Positions 8,981-17,455 of a DNA stretch of 64,000 nt are shown one piece after another. This DNA comes from Streptomyces sp. rh34 (GTDB lineage: Bacteria > Actinomycetota > Actinomycetes > Streptomycetales > Streptomycetaceae). Position numbers and translations under genes: made by a program. The stretch lies in NCBI RefSeq assembly GCF_002551245.1, contig NZ_NTGZ01000006.1, positions 1 through 64,000 on the forward strand. The letters are read 5' to 3'. A model generated the notes under the pieces. That model had not been told where the DNA came from and did no database searches. It saw only the letters and a program-made list of their open reading frames with translations. Each line of letters begins with the position of its first letter. The stretch's first letter is position 1.

Positions 8981-11900
8981 TCAGCCCATGTCGACGAGGG
9001 CGCGGTAGAGCGGCTCGTACAGCTCGCGGACGAGCGACTTGTCGATCAGAGAGGGTTCCGGCGGAGCTTCGGCACCTTGAGCGACGATGCCGGGCTCGTC
9101 GAAGTAGGGGGCCAGCACGGCGCGCATGCTCGCCAGCAGGCTGGTGTCCGGGGTGTCGACAGCCTCGAATCCCGCCTCGCGGGGTGAGAAGGCGGCGTCC
9201 ACGAAGGCCACCCTGGCAGGCACACCGCCACGTACGAGGCGGCCGATCACCTGCCACATCACGACCAGCTGGTCCCAGGTGAAGGCGACCTTCTCGTCGT
9301 CCCGGAGACTGGACCAGGCCATTCGGCGGGTGAGGTACCGGTTCCACTGGCGGCGGGCGCGACTACGGAACCCGATGGCGGCCTGGTGCGGCGTGGCAGC
9401 CGCGAGCGTCGCCTGTGTGAAGACCCTTCCGGTGTCCCGGAGCTGGCGTACCGCCCAATCGTTGATCGACTGGATGGCGAGGGCGATGTCGTCGGGCCGC
9501 GGGTGGGGCCGGGCGAGGAAGTAGACGCTGCCGATCGCGGCCTTGCCCGTGCTCAGCACGATGTTGTGCCCTCGTTCCACCGCGAGCAGCGGCGCGATCA
9601 GGAGTTCGCCGCCGATCTTCGCGAAGGAGTGCACGTCACCTCGGGTGAGGGTGCGCACCGCGGGGTCCTCCGGCAGCCGGGCCCAGGCGGTGTCGGCGTC
9701 CGCGTCGTCCGAGACGAGCTGGACGACACGGCCGTTCCACTCGGGGATCCCGTTGAGGTACTCGGCCGCGCGCCGCGCCTCGTCGTAGCTGCCGACGAGG
9801 AGCAGGATGCGGCGTCGATCCTGGTCGGGGATCTCGTCCAGCTCGGTGTCGAGCATGCTGGACGCGCCGGGCAGGCTGCGGTCAGGAACCGCGAGCTGCC
9901 GGAGCATCTCGACGAGCGCCTGGGGCCGCTCCTTCGGGGGGCAGCCCGACAGCCGCAGGGGCCGCGGCCCTTCGCTGCCCGGCCAGTGGAGGAACTCCTT
10001 GCGGAACTCGGTGCCGAGGACGGCCTCGACCTCCTCGTCCCGCGGGCGAAGCACGGCTCCCACATCGGCGTGCAGGTGGTACCGGCTGGAAGTGCCGGCC
10101 CAGCTGGTCGCGGACATGAGCAGAACGTGGGGGGCGGGTCGACTGTCCACCCGACACAGGTCGCCCATTCGCATGAGGAGTTCGCGCCCCACACCGTTGC
10201 AGTGGAAGAAGCGCAGCTCACCGCTGCGGTCACCGTCGCGCTCCGAGTCCGTGAGGCGAAACTGGAAGCCGAGGACATTGCCCATCGGTGATTCGGGGAT
10301 GACCGCCTCGTAGTCCTTCGGAGGTCTGCGGGAGAGGACGTTTGACGCATTCTCGAGGTGGAGTGCGGCCTCGACGCGCGGCCACAGGATGGTCATGAAG
10401 TCGAGTCGGCTGTGGAGCGCGGCGAGGAGCAGGGTGAACTCGAAGCGTCGGGCCTGTACGTCGATCCGGTCGAGGACTCCCGAGTCGTGGCCCACGACAG
10501 CCGTGAGGGTGGAGCGGAGCCGTTCCCGGGTGCGGGCGCCCTGGGGGGCGTGGAGCAGTTCGAGGGCCAGGCGGACGAAGGTGTTGACCAAGGGGGTCAC
10601 CTGGTCGCCGTCACCAGTGCTCTCGTGTTCGTGCAGGGGGTCATCCCGGAAACGCAGCAACGCCTCGTCCAGCAGTCGTGCCGCGGGCGGTGGTTGGTCG
10701 CCCGCGTCCCGTCCGGGGAACCAGCTGTCGATCAGCAAGTTGTGCAGGGTGAACGCGCTGAAGTAGTCGACGCTGATCCACTGCCGCAGCTCCCCGTCCT
10801 TGACCAGGAGCGAATAGAGCCGGTCAGTGGCGGCGCTCACGGTGTTGACGGCGTTCGTCCAGTCGTCGACGTCGCGTTCGGACAGCTGGAGCCGCCCGTC
10901 TCGGGCCATCTGTTGGAACTTGTGGACGGCGACCTCGTCGAACCATGAGTTCGGGTAGGTGCCGACGAGGGTGCTGGCCGGGGCGAACACGGTGTCGAGC
11001 TGCATCTGCACGCGGTCCGCCTCGTCGACGATGATCAGGTCGCTGAGTCGGCAGGCGAGTTCCAGGTAACGGATCTGCTCGTCGTGCTGGTGCTGGGGCA
11101 CGGAGCTATGCACCAGCCCGGCAGGGGTCGCAACCCAGACGCGGGCATCGACGAGGTCCCGGGCGCCGCGATGTCTCGGACAGCGGTTCCACAGCGGGCA
11201 CAACTTCCGCTGGGGCTTGGGGCACGACCTTCGGCCGGCCGGGTTCTCCGCTTCGACCAGTGGATCGTCCGGGGTCTCTTCCTGGTCCACAGCGGGGTAC
11301 AGCCCGAGGCACGGGGCTTCCCTGATGCCGAGGGGCCTGCGTGCCTCCATGCCGCGCAGCACGTCCACGGGGCAGGCACTGCTCAGGTATGCGAAGCCGG
11401 GGTGGTCGTGTCCCAGCATGGTGTCGGCGCCCGCCACCGCGGTGCGGCGGTGCAGGCGTCCGATGTTCCGCTCTCGCGTGGAGTGGCCGAGGATGGGTGC
11501 CGCCGCTACCCCGAGCCGCTTGAACAGCTCCACGACGGCCAGGGTTTCGGCGACGTCGCCGACGACCAGGGTGACACGGCGCGACGTCCGAGTGACCAGG
11601 TGGTAGGTGAGGATGTCACGGAGGGTCGACTTGCCCGCACCGACCATGCCGACCAGGTGGAGCAGCTGGTCGATCCTGAGGCGCTCGCCCCGCGTGAACC
11701 GACCGAGGGCCTCGTCCCGGACGAGTAACCGGACACGGCTCAGTCGACCGCGCCATCCGCTTCGGGAGCCACCGATGACCTCCTCCTTCGCGTCCATGGC
11801 TGCGGCCGCCGACTCGAGTTCTTCCCAGGTCACGTCCACGGGTTCCCCGCGCCCGGCGGGTGCCGCGTCGAGGGCGTGCGACCTGGGGAGGGCGCCGAGC

Positions 11901-12427
11901 AGCAGGTCGTCGGTGATCTCGACCGAGTGGAGCCGGTCCTGGGCCCGGAAGGTGTGCTCGCCCGACCCAGCGAGCGGAACACGGCGGGTCGCGAACTCGG
12001 GTCCTGTGGTGAGCAGCCCTTCGAACACCTCGAAACGACGCGCTGCCCGGGCGGGTACGCGTTGACGCGGGACCGCGTCGACGCTTTCGAGGTCGTATCC
12101 GCGCAGCTGCTGCGGCACGCGTAGGTACGACTCCAGCGCTTCAGACCAAGCGTGTCCGCGTCTGAGGACCCACAGGTGGTGGCGGGCGCGCAGGATGCGC
12201 AGCCGCTGTTCGTCGGAGCGGACGTCCCCGAGCGCTTCGCTGTGGGGGTATCCGCCGAGGAGGGGCCACACGTCGAGTGCGGCGCGCGTGGGCGCCACGC
12301 TCTGCAGCAGATAGAGGCCCAGTTCGACGTCGAGGAGATCGGCGACCCGGAACGCACCGAGGTCATCCGGCCATACATCGGTGAGCTGGCGGGAGCAGCG
12401 ACGGTGCCAGCTGCTGCGATCACGCAT
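8981..12427 (-). CDS. DinG/XPD-like helicase of the pPIWI-RE three-gene island
   Basis: A protein of about 1148 aa. An N-terminal region of about 230 residues matches the place of the pPIWI_RE_Z domain. The helicase core follows: Walker A GMVGAGKST, Walker B/DEAD-type VDEADRV, and motif VI MWQVIGRLVRGG near the C-terminus (QxxGRxxR, as in XPD/DinG). Between motifs I and II lies a cysteine set, APCLGLY then SCPKPQRKLCPLWNRC, spaced like the 4Fe-4S cluster of XPD-family 5'-3' helicases. The ATG at 12427 lies within the end of the REase gene (8-nt overlap), indicating translational coupling. In the known three-gene island this helicase is thought to unwind DNA or R-loops for the PIWI protein. 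The exact biochemical role is inferred. Confidence 0.85.
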   Translation of the reverse strand: MRDRSSWHRRCSRQLTDVWPDDLGAFRVADLLDVELGLYLLQSVAPTRAALDVWPLLGGYPHSEALGDVRSDEQRLRILRARHHLWVLRRGHAWSEALESYLRVPQQLRGYDLESVDAVPRQRVPARAARRFEVFEGLLTTGPEFATRRVPLAGSGEHTFRAQDRLHSVEITDDLLLGALPRSHALDAAPAGRGEPVDVTWEELESAAAAMDAKEEVIGGSRSGWRGRLSRVRLLVRDEALGRFTRGERLRIDQLLHLVGMVGAGKSTLRDILTYHLVTRTSRRVTLVVGDVAETLAVVELFKRLGVAAAPILGHSTRERNIGRLHRRTAVAGADTMLGHDHPGFAYLSSACPVDVLRGMEARRPLGIREAPCLGLYPAVDQEETPDDPLVEAENPAGRRSCPKPQRKLCPLWNRCPRHRGARDLVDARVWVATPAGLVHSSVPQHQHDEQIRYLELACRLSDLIIVDEADRVQMQLDTVFAPASTLVGTYPNSWFDEVAVHKFQQMARDGRLQLSERDVDDWTNAVNTVSAATDRLYSLLVKDGELRQWISVDYFSAFTLHNLLIDSWFPGRDAGDQPPPAARLLDEALLRFRDDPLHEHESTGDGDQVTPLVNTFVRLALELLHAPQGARTRERLRSTLTAVVGHDSGVLDRIDVQARRFEFTLLLAALHSRLDFMTILWPRVEAALHLENASNVLSRRPPKDYEAVIPESPMGNVLGFQFRLTDSERDGDRSGELRFFHCNGVGRELLMRMGDLCRVDSRPAPHVLLMSATSWAGTSSRYHLHADVGAVLRPRDEEVEAVLGTEFRKEFLHWPGSEGPRPLRLSGCPPKERPQALVEMLRQLAVPDRSLPGASSMLDTELDEIPDQDRRRILLLVGSYDEARRAAEYLNGIPEWNGRVVQLVSDDADADTAWARLPEDPAVRTLTRGDVHSFAKIGGELLIAPLLAVERGHNIVLSTGKAAIGSVYFLARPHPRPDDIALAIQSINDWAVRQLRDTGRVFTQATLAAATPHQAAIGFRSRARRQWNRYLTRRMAWSSLRDDEKVAFTWDQLVVMWQVIGRLVRGGVPARVAFVDAAFSPREAGFEAVDTPDTSLLASMRAVLAPYFDEPGIVAQGAEAPPEPSLIDKSLVRELYEPLYRALVDMG

Positions 12428-13616
12428 GATGGTCTCCTTGGCGGCGAGGGGATCCGGCGGCTTCCGTCCGGTCGGCGATCTGCTCGGCCACGAGACGCAG
12501 GAAGGTCCGGTCGTCGAGCAGGGTGATGTTCCCTGCCAGATCTTCGGGAAGATTTCGGCGGAACTGTCGTCCGTACGCCTCGTTCTCGCGGAATCGATAG
12601 CGGGGCACGACCAGGAAGGCTCGGTCGAAGGGCGGGTCGGCCCGGAAGCGGGTGAGTGTGCGTGCGAGCAAAACCGGGTTCACCCGGTCCTTGACGTCCA
12701 CGGCCCAGTACCCGCCTCCCGGCAGCGGGACGCGCAAGTCGTACGCGTCGAACTGGGGCCACATCTCGGCGTCGATGCCGAAGCGTCTCTTGAGGGTTGA
12801 CCCGATGTCGTTCTCTGCCAGGCCCGGACTGGTGACGAACATCCGCAGGGGGCGGCTGAGCTGGTGGAGCCCGCTGCGGTCGGGACGTACCGGAACGGGG
12901 ACAGCCGCGGTGGCGTCACGGCGGCAGCGGTCCAGCTCGCAGCGGTGACCTCCGCCGGGCAGTGGCACCATCAGGCAGCGGCAGCGTCCGCACTGCTGGT
13001 ACCCGCCGTCGCGTCGATAGGTCGCAGGGACGGGTTCGTAGCACTGTCTGATGACGTGGTGGAGCAGGAGTCCGCACTCCGGGTCCCCGCCGAGCAGGGC
13101 GAGCTCCGCGCCGGTGAGTACGGGCCGGGTGGTCAGCAGGGACCGGAAGGCGGTGTACGCCGCAGGATCGCCTGCTGCCCGGCATACGGTGAGTGCCTCC
13201 AGCATGCGCTGGTTCTCGAAGATCTCCGCGGCGGGGTCCGCCGCATCCACCTCCCACTCGAGGCAGAGCTGGTGCGGCAGTCTCGTCTGGGGATCCACGA
13301 GCGTGCCGGCGGCCCCACGGGCTTCGGGAGGCAGGTCCAGCGGCCAGCCCGTCAGCGGTCGTTCGCAGGCCCAGCGCACCATCTCGGGAATGCTGCCCGG
13401 CGGTTCGACTCCGTGTCGCAGGCAGTGCAGGACGAGTCGGTTGTAGGCGTTCTGGACCTGGGCCGGATAGATCGGGTGGGGCACGCCGCGCTGCCGGGAC
13501 AGACGGACCAGCGCACTGGCGATCTCCCGGAGCAGGGGTTCGTCCGAGCCCGCGGACGGTCGGGAGACCAGGCCGGATCGGGCTGCCCCGGAGTTCGGTG
13601 GGGTCTGGGTGATCAT
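12420..13616 (-). CDS. pPIWI-RE-associated REase (PD-(D/E)xK, with zinc-ribbon-like insert)
   Basis: Encodes about 398 aa from ATG 13616, which overlaps the upstream stop as ATGA. The N-terminal half is helical and fits the pPIWI_RE_Y associating domain. A central knuckle CGRCRCL...HRCELDRC resembles a zinc-binding ribbon. The C-terminal domain has the nuclease signature FDAYDLRVPLPGGGYWAVDVKD (D, then VDVK), followed by FLVVPRYRFRENEAYGR. This is the REase of the pPIWI-RE three-gene island described by comparative genomics. The core looks catalytically intact: acidic residue, then D-x-K in a short hairpin. The gene is translationally coupled to both neighbours. It probably provides the cutting activity for targets found by the PIWI/helicase pair; that step is inference. 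Confidence 0.85.
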   Translation of the reverse strand: MITQTPPNSGAARSGLVSRPSAGSDEPLLREIASALVRLSRQRGVPHPIYPAQVQNAYNRLVLHCLRHGVEPPGSIPEMVRWACERPLTGWPLDLPPEARGAAGTLVDPQTRLPHQLCLEWEVDAADPAAEIFENQRMLEALTVCRAAGDPAAYTAFRSLLTTRPVLTGAELALLGGDPECGLLLHHVIRQCYEPVPATYRRDGGYQQCGRCRCLMVPLPGGGHRCELDRCRRDATAAVPVPVRPDRSGLHQLSRPLRMFVTSPGLAENDIGSTLKRRFGIDAEMWPQFDAYDLRVPLPGGGYWAVDVKDRVNPVLLARTLTRFRADPPFDRAFLVVPRYRFRENEAYGRQFRRNLPEDLAGNITLLDDRTFLRLVAEQIADRTEAAGSPRRQGDHHA

Positions 13617-15238
13617 GCCTTCTCCTCCGCGTCGGCAGGGGCTTGGGCGCTCGGGCACCACCGCGAGACCGGGCACTGGTGGCAGTGCCCGCCCGGCCGT
13701 GCCTCCCACGCACGGTCCTCCCGCCAGGGGCCGGCGTACCGTTGGAGCACCGCTCGCGCCTTGGCCAGGCGCTCCGCGTCCATCGGGTCGATGACGTGGG
13801 GGTCGGATCCATCGGGACGGAGGACCTCCAGTTCCACCCTCGATCCGGAGGGGTCACCGCCCAGCTCCCCCTGGGCAAGCAGGACGACGGCCAGGGCGAG
13901 CTGCGGATACGCGTCCAACGGATCCTTGCCGATGCGGGCAGGAGTGCGGGTGGTCTTGAGCTCCCGCCATACCCAGGAACCGTCCTCCCTGTAGAGCAGG
14001 TCGGGTTTGGCCACGACCAGCGCCTGGGCCGCCGTGTCGTGAAACACCCGGGTCGGTTCGCATTCGACCCGCTCGATGGCCTCGGGGAGCTGGAAGGGGC
14101 ACGAGTCCACATGCTGCAGGAGCATGGCGCGGCCCGTCTCCGCCTCCTCGTCCGGGACCCTCCACCGGCCGGCGGTCCAGTTCTCCCCCGGCGGGGGCAT
14201 GTCGCCGCGCGTGCAGGGAATGGGGCCGGTGCGGCGGTGGAGCGCCTCGACCCAACCGTGCACGGCCTGGCCGAGCTTGGCCGCGTCGCTGTACTCGCCT
14301 GTTTTCGGCAGGTGCAGGAAGCGCAGCAGGGACTGCGCAGGGCAGGCGGCGTGGTACCTGAGGTCGCTGATGGACACCTTCCGCAGCGGTAACCGGCGGG
14401 AGGACAGTGCCAGTACCCCCGGAGACCGGGGCACCGCCTCACACCCGGTGAACTGCTTGCAGTCGAAGCAGGCCGCCCCGGGGCGCTCCGGACCGCCCCT
14501 GACCACATTCCTCACGTGGGGGCCGCCGTGCGCCTCGTAGTACGCCTTGGCCTCCTCCGCAGTTCCGTCGAACTGAACGGTCCGCGATCCGTCGCCCAGG
14601 CCGATCTCGATGATCCTGACCCTCGCGACGGGCCCGGGAGAGCCGTGGATCACGAACTCCTGGTTCCAGCGGCGCGGCCACGCCGCGTCGGCTCCGAACG
14701 CCGCGGTGTACGCGGCGACCGCGATCTCACCCCGGCTCGACGCACGGGCGTCCCCGTGTCTCAGCCGCCGGTACTCGCGCACCGTGCCGTCGGCCGACTG
14801 GTAGCGGCGCCACCATGCGTAGAGCTCCCAGCGCCGACCATTGTCCTTGCGCACCGCCCAGTACGGCTGGACGGGCACGAAGGCGTCCGGCCCCTGGCTC
14901 GTGTACTGCCGCACCGCGTGCTCCACGTAGGTCCGATGCCCCTCGTGCAGAGCAGGCCGGTGGCCGGACAGGGCTCCGAGCGCCTCGTCCACCGTGGCGC
15001 CGCCGAACTCGATCCGGTCCAGTGCCGCGCACACGGGACCGAGCGTGAAGGTCTCGTGCTCTTCCCGGGGAAGCTGCGACGGCACCCGCGCCCGAAGTCC
15101 TGGCCGGGCCTTCGCCGCGTCGCGGGCCAGGCAGACGTGCGGCTCGTCCGCTCCCCCTCCTGTGCCCGGCCCGATCCGGACCGGCCCCTCGTCCCCCGTC
15201 ATCCACTGCGGCACACGCCACGGCACGTCGCACGTCAT
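13613..15238 (-). CDS. Cas4/RecB-like PD-(D/E)xK Fe-S nuclease
   Basis: 541 aa. ATG 15238 follows GGGAGGGGG. The C-terminal half has an intact RecB/Cas4 site: KPDLLYREDGSWVWRELKTT (PD, then E-x-K) and the downstream Gln motif DAYPQLALA. It is bracketed by a cysteine in HAACPAQ and the triplet CHQCPVSRWC (C-x2-C-x5-C), the AddB/Cas4 Fe-S arrangement. The N-terminal half holds a second C-x2-C-x5-C set, CFDCKQFTGC, which is unusual and may mark a duplicated or vestigial domain. The gene leads the leftward operon and overlaps the REase gene by 4 nt. It faces the divergent operon across 139 bp. It probably degrades or trims DNA ends together with a helicase; the partner could be the SF1 helicase in the divergent operon. 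Confidence 0.75.
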   Translation of the reverse strand: MTCDVPWRVPQWMTGDEGPVRIGPGTGGGADEPHVCLARDAAKARPGLRARVPSQLPREEHETFTLGPVCAALDRIEFGGATVDEALGALSGHRPALHEGHRTYVEHAVRQYTSQGPDAFVPVQPYWAVRKDNGRRWELYAWWRRYQSADGTVREYRRLRHGDARASSRGEIAVAAYTAAFGADAAWPRRWNQEFVIHGSPGPVARVRIIEIGLGDGSRTVQFDGTAEEAKAYYEAHGGPHVRNVVRGGPERPGAACFDCKQFTGCEAVPRSPGVLALSSRRLPLRKVSISDLRYHAACPAQSLLRFLHLPKTGEYSDAAKLGQAVHGWVEALHRRTGPIPCTRGDMPPPGENWTAGRWRVPDEEAETGRAMLLQHVDSCPFQLPEAIERVECEPTRVFHDTAAQALVVAKPDLLYREDGSWVWRELKTTRTPARIGKDPLDAYPQLALAVVLLAQGELGGDPSGSRVELEVLRPDGSDPHVIDPMDAERLAKARAVLQRYAGPWREDRAWEARPGGHCHQCPVSRWCPSAQAPADAEEKA

Positions 15239-15377
15239 GTCGTTCCCCCTCCCGGCCGAAGCACGGAGTTAGACCGGCCGTCGTGAACCCCGAGGCCGTG
15301 CCGCCGAGCGTAGCGCACAACTTTGGAACTCTTTGGAGAAACTTGGAAATCAAAGGGATCGGCGGTACAGTGCGCCC
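15239..15377. promoter_or_regulatory. Divergent promoter region with phased direct repeats
   Basis: This 139-bp interval separates the two outward-facing operons and must hold both promoters. It contains CTTTGGA at 15321, CTTTGGA again at 15331 and CTTGGA at 15342, spaced 10 and 11 bp, that is, on one face of the helix. This AT-richer island stands out from the GC-rich surroundings. It sits about 35-55 bp before the start of the rightward gene, a typical operator position. The nearby wHTH-like protein is a candidate binder. No convincing -10/-35 pair was assigned. Confidence 0.6.
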
Positions 15378-16277
15378 ATGACCGCATCGCTGGAGGAGCT
15401 CGAGGAACGCCTGTCGCGCCTGCGCGCCCTCCTGCGAGAGGCTCGACGCGCCCGCGACAACGCGGCCACCGCCCGCATCCGCGCCGAACTGCGCGAGGCG
15501 GAGGCCGCGTGGGAGCAAGCCCTCGACGCCGAGGAGGCGGAGGGGGCCGCGCCACCTGCCGCGGCTCCTTCCTCACCCGCCGGGTCCCCGGCACCTGCCA
15601 CCACCGCCGGGACCGCATCCTCGTTCCGGCTCCAGGCCCACGGGAAGCAGTCCACCCACGGCGCCGTCCCGGTCCGCGAGCAGGTGCACCAGGCACTCAC
15701 CCTGCTCGGCGCTCCCGCGTCGCCCAAGCTGATCTCATCCGTATACCAGGCCTTCTTCACCGAGCCGCTGGTCGCGACGAAACTCGCCTCCCTCCGCCGG
15801 GACGAGGAAAGGTCCTTCACCGCACAGGGCTACGCCCGCCCCTACTACATCTGTGCCGCCCTCACCCACGACCGGCTCACACCCGCCCGCGGTCTCCTCG
15901 CCGTATCCGTCTGGCCCCTGGAGCAGCGCATCGTCGGCCCACTGAGCCCGCGTGCCGACTTCCTTGTCCACGCCATCGGCACCGCCGAGCAGATCCTGCG
16001 GCTCGACGTCGCCGGGCACGCGCCCTCCGGCGCAGCCCGCCAACTGTTGCGCCGTTTCGCGCTCAACATCCCCGGCGCGTACGACGACGAGGAAATCGAC
16101 CCCGAACGCGTGATCTCCGCAGCACGCACGGAGGCCGCAGTGCACCAGGAGGCGGACTACTCCCTACGTCGCACGACCGCCGACCGCGCACGCGGCCAAC
16201 TCACAGAAGTACAGCAGCTCTTCGGGGCCCCGCCCCTGCACGATGCCCTGCGCGGTTCAGCCGGCTTCACCATCTGA
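15378..16277 (+). CDS. Coiled-coil protein with winged-helix-like domain
   Basis: 299 aa from ATG 15378. Residues 1-50 form a charged coiled coil (MTASLEELEERLSRLRALL). A proline/alanine linker follows to about 90, then a domain starting VREQVHQALTLLGAPASPKLI with SVYQAFF and RRDEERSF, which looks like a winged helix in which LASLRRDEERSF could be the recognition region. The C-terminal half is unassigned. It is the first gene of the rightward operon, and the phased repeats lie just upstream. It may therefore autoregulate, or act as the DNA-sensing or dimerising component of the system. I do not recognise a named family. Confidence 0.6.
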   Translation: MTASLEELEERLSRLRALLREARRARDNAATARIRAELREAEAAWEQALDAEEAEGAAPPAAAPSSPAGSPAPATTAGTASSFRLQAHGKQSTHGAVPVREQVHQALTLLGAPASPKLISSVYQAFFTEPLVATKLASLRRDEERSFTAQGYARPYYICAALTHDRLTPARGLLAVSVWPLEQRIVGPLSPRADFLVHAIGTAEQILRLDVAGHAPSGAARQLLRRFALNIPGAYDDEEIDPERVISAARTEAAVHQEADYSLRRTTADRARGQLTEVQQLFGAPPLHDALRGSAGFTI

Positions 16278-16330
16278 CCGACTACCGGATTCCTCCGGTG
16301 CCGCCACAGAATTCCGCGTAAGAAGAGAAG

Positions 16331-17455
16331 ATGCCTCCGCAGCACCCCTCTCCCCCCTCTCCGGGAAGGCTCGCCGTCCTGCGCGGACCGCGGCCCCCGC
16401 AGGAGTACACGGCACGCAAGATCACCGCCCTCACGGCCAACCCGGCCTGCTCCCGCCGCGCCGTACTCGACGCAGCGGGCGTGGACAAGGCGTTGCTCGC
16501 CCAACGCCTTGGCCATGAGCCGCGTTTCGGCCAGTCCCCCTTCGCGATCCGGCGCGAGCAGAGCTTCGAGGCCCTGGTCAAATGGGGCGGCTACGCGGAG
16601 CTCATCCGCCTGCTCCGGGAGCAACTCGACGTCCCCGTCGAGGAAGCCGCGGTAGCCGATCTGACCGAGGTGGGCGGCGACACTTCGCTCGCGGTGCGGG
16701 CGGGCGAGAGTCGGCGGCTTCTGAACCGCCTGGCGGCCGGCGCCGACGAGCGGCTGATTCTGGACCGCCCCGTCCTGACCCTGGAGGTCGCCGGTCAGAC
16801 CGCCCACGTGATACCGCAAGCCCTCAGCCACCGCACCGGCGGACGGTTCTACGTGGTGGAGATCCGCTCCTTCCCGGCCATCGACGGCCAGGCGAACCCC
16901 TCGGCGGTCGCCCAGACCACGAAACAGGCCGCGGTCAGCGTCCTCGCCCTGCGACAGACCTTCACCGAACTCGGCCTCGATCCCAAGGCGATCGCCCACA
17001 GGTTCCTTCTCATCTGCCCTAAGGACTTCTCCAACCGGCCCTACGGAAAGCTGATCGACCTCCGCCAGGAACTCGATGCCCTGCGGTTCCAGTTATCGCG
17101 TCTGCGCCGGGCCGAAGACCTGGCCCACGCCCTCTCTCCCGACGCGACGCTCGACGCCGAACGGCCGAAGGCCGAGATCGACGCCACGATGCGGGAGCTG
17201 GACGCAAGCTTCACCCCCGACTGCCTCTCGTTCTGCGAGATGTCCCGCTACTGCCGGGACGAGGCCACTGACTGCGCCTCCCCGGCCCGACTGGGTGGAG
17301 TGGTGCGCAACAGTCTTCCCGGCATCGACTCCACCCGGACCGCCCTCCGCCACCTCGACGGCACCAGCGCCCCGGGCCCCGCCGAGGAGGCGGTCATCAT
17401 CCGGCTGCGGGCCGCCGAACGACTCCGTCGACTGCGTGGAGGTGCGACCGCGTGA
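16331..17455 (+). CDS. Cas4-like Fe-S protein with degenerate nuclease site
   Basis: 374 aa, starting 53 bp after the preceding gene. It has the cysteine layout of Cas4/AddB proteins: NPACSRRAVL near residue 38 and, near the C-terminus, CLSFCEMSRYC followed by DC. The region that should hold the nuclease site reads VIPQALSHRTGGRFYVVEIRSF. The usual PD is PQ and the usual E-x-K is E-x-R, so two of the standard catalytic positions are changed. A Gln-containing helix (VAQTTKQAAV) follows. It may be a structural or DNA-binding partner of the intact nuclease at 13613-15238. The stop overlaps the next gene's GTG by 4 nt. Confidence 0.65.
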   Translation: MPPQHPSPPSPGRLAVLRGPRPPQEYTARKITALTANPACSRRAVLDAAGVDKALLAQRLGHEPRFGQSPFAIRREQSFEALVKWGGYAELIRLLREQLDVPVEEAAVADLTEVGGDTSLAVRAGESRRLLNRLAAGADERLILDRPVLTLEVAGQTAHVIPQALSHRTGGRFYVVEIRSFPAIDGQANPSAVAQTTKQAAVSVLALRQTFTELGLDPKAIAHRFLLICPKDFSNRPYGKLIDLRQELDALRFQLSRLRRAEDLAHALSPDATLDAERPKAEIDATMRELDASFTPDCLSFCEMSRYCRDEATDCASPARLGGVVRNSLPGIDSTRTALRHLDGTSAPGPAEEAVIIRLRAAERLRRLRGGATA

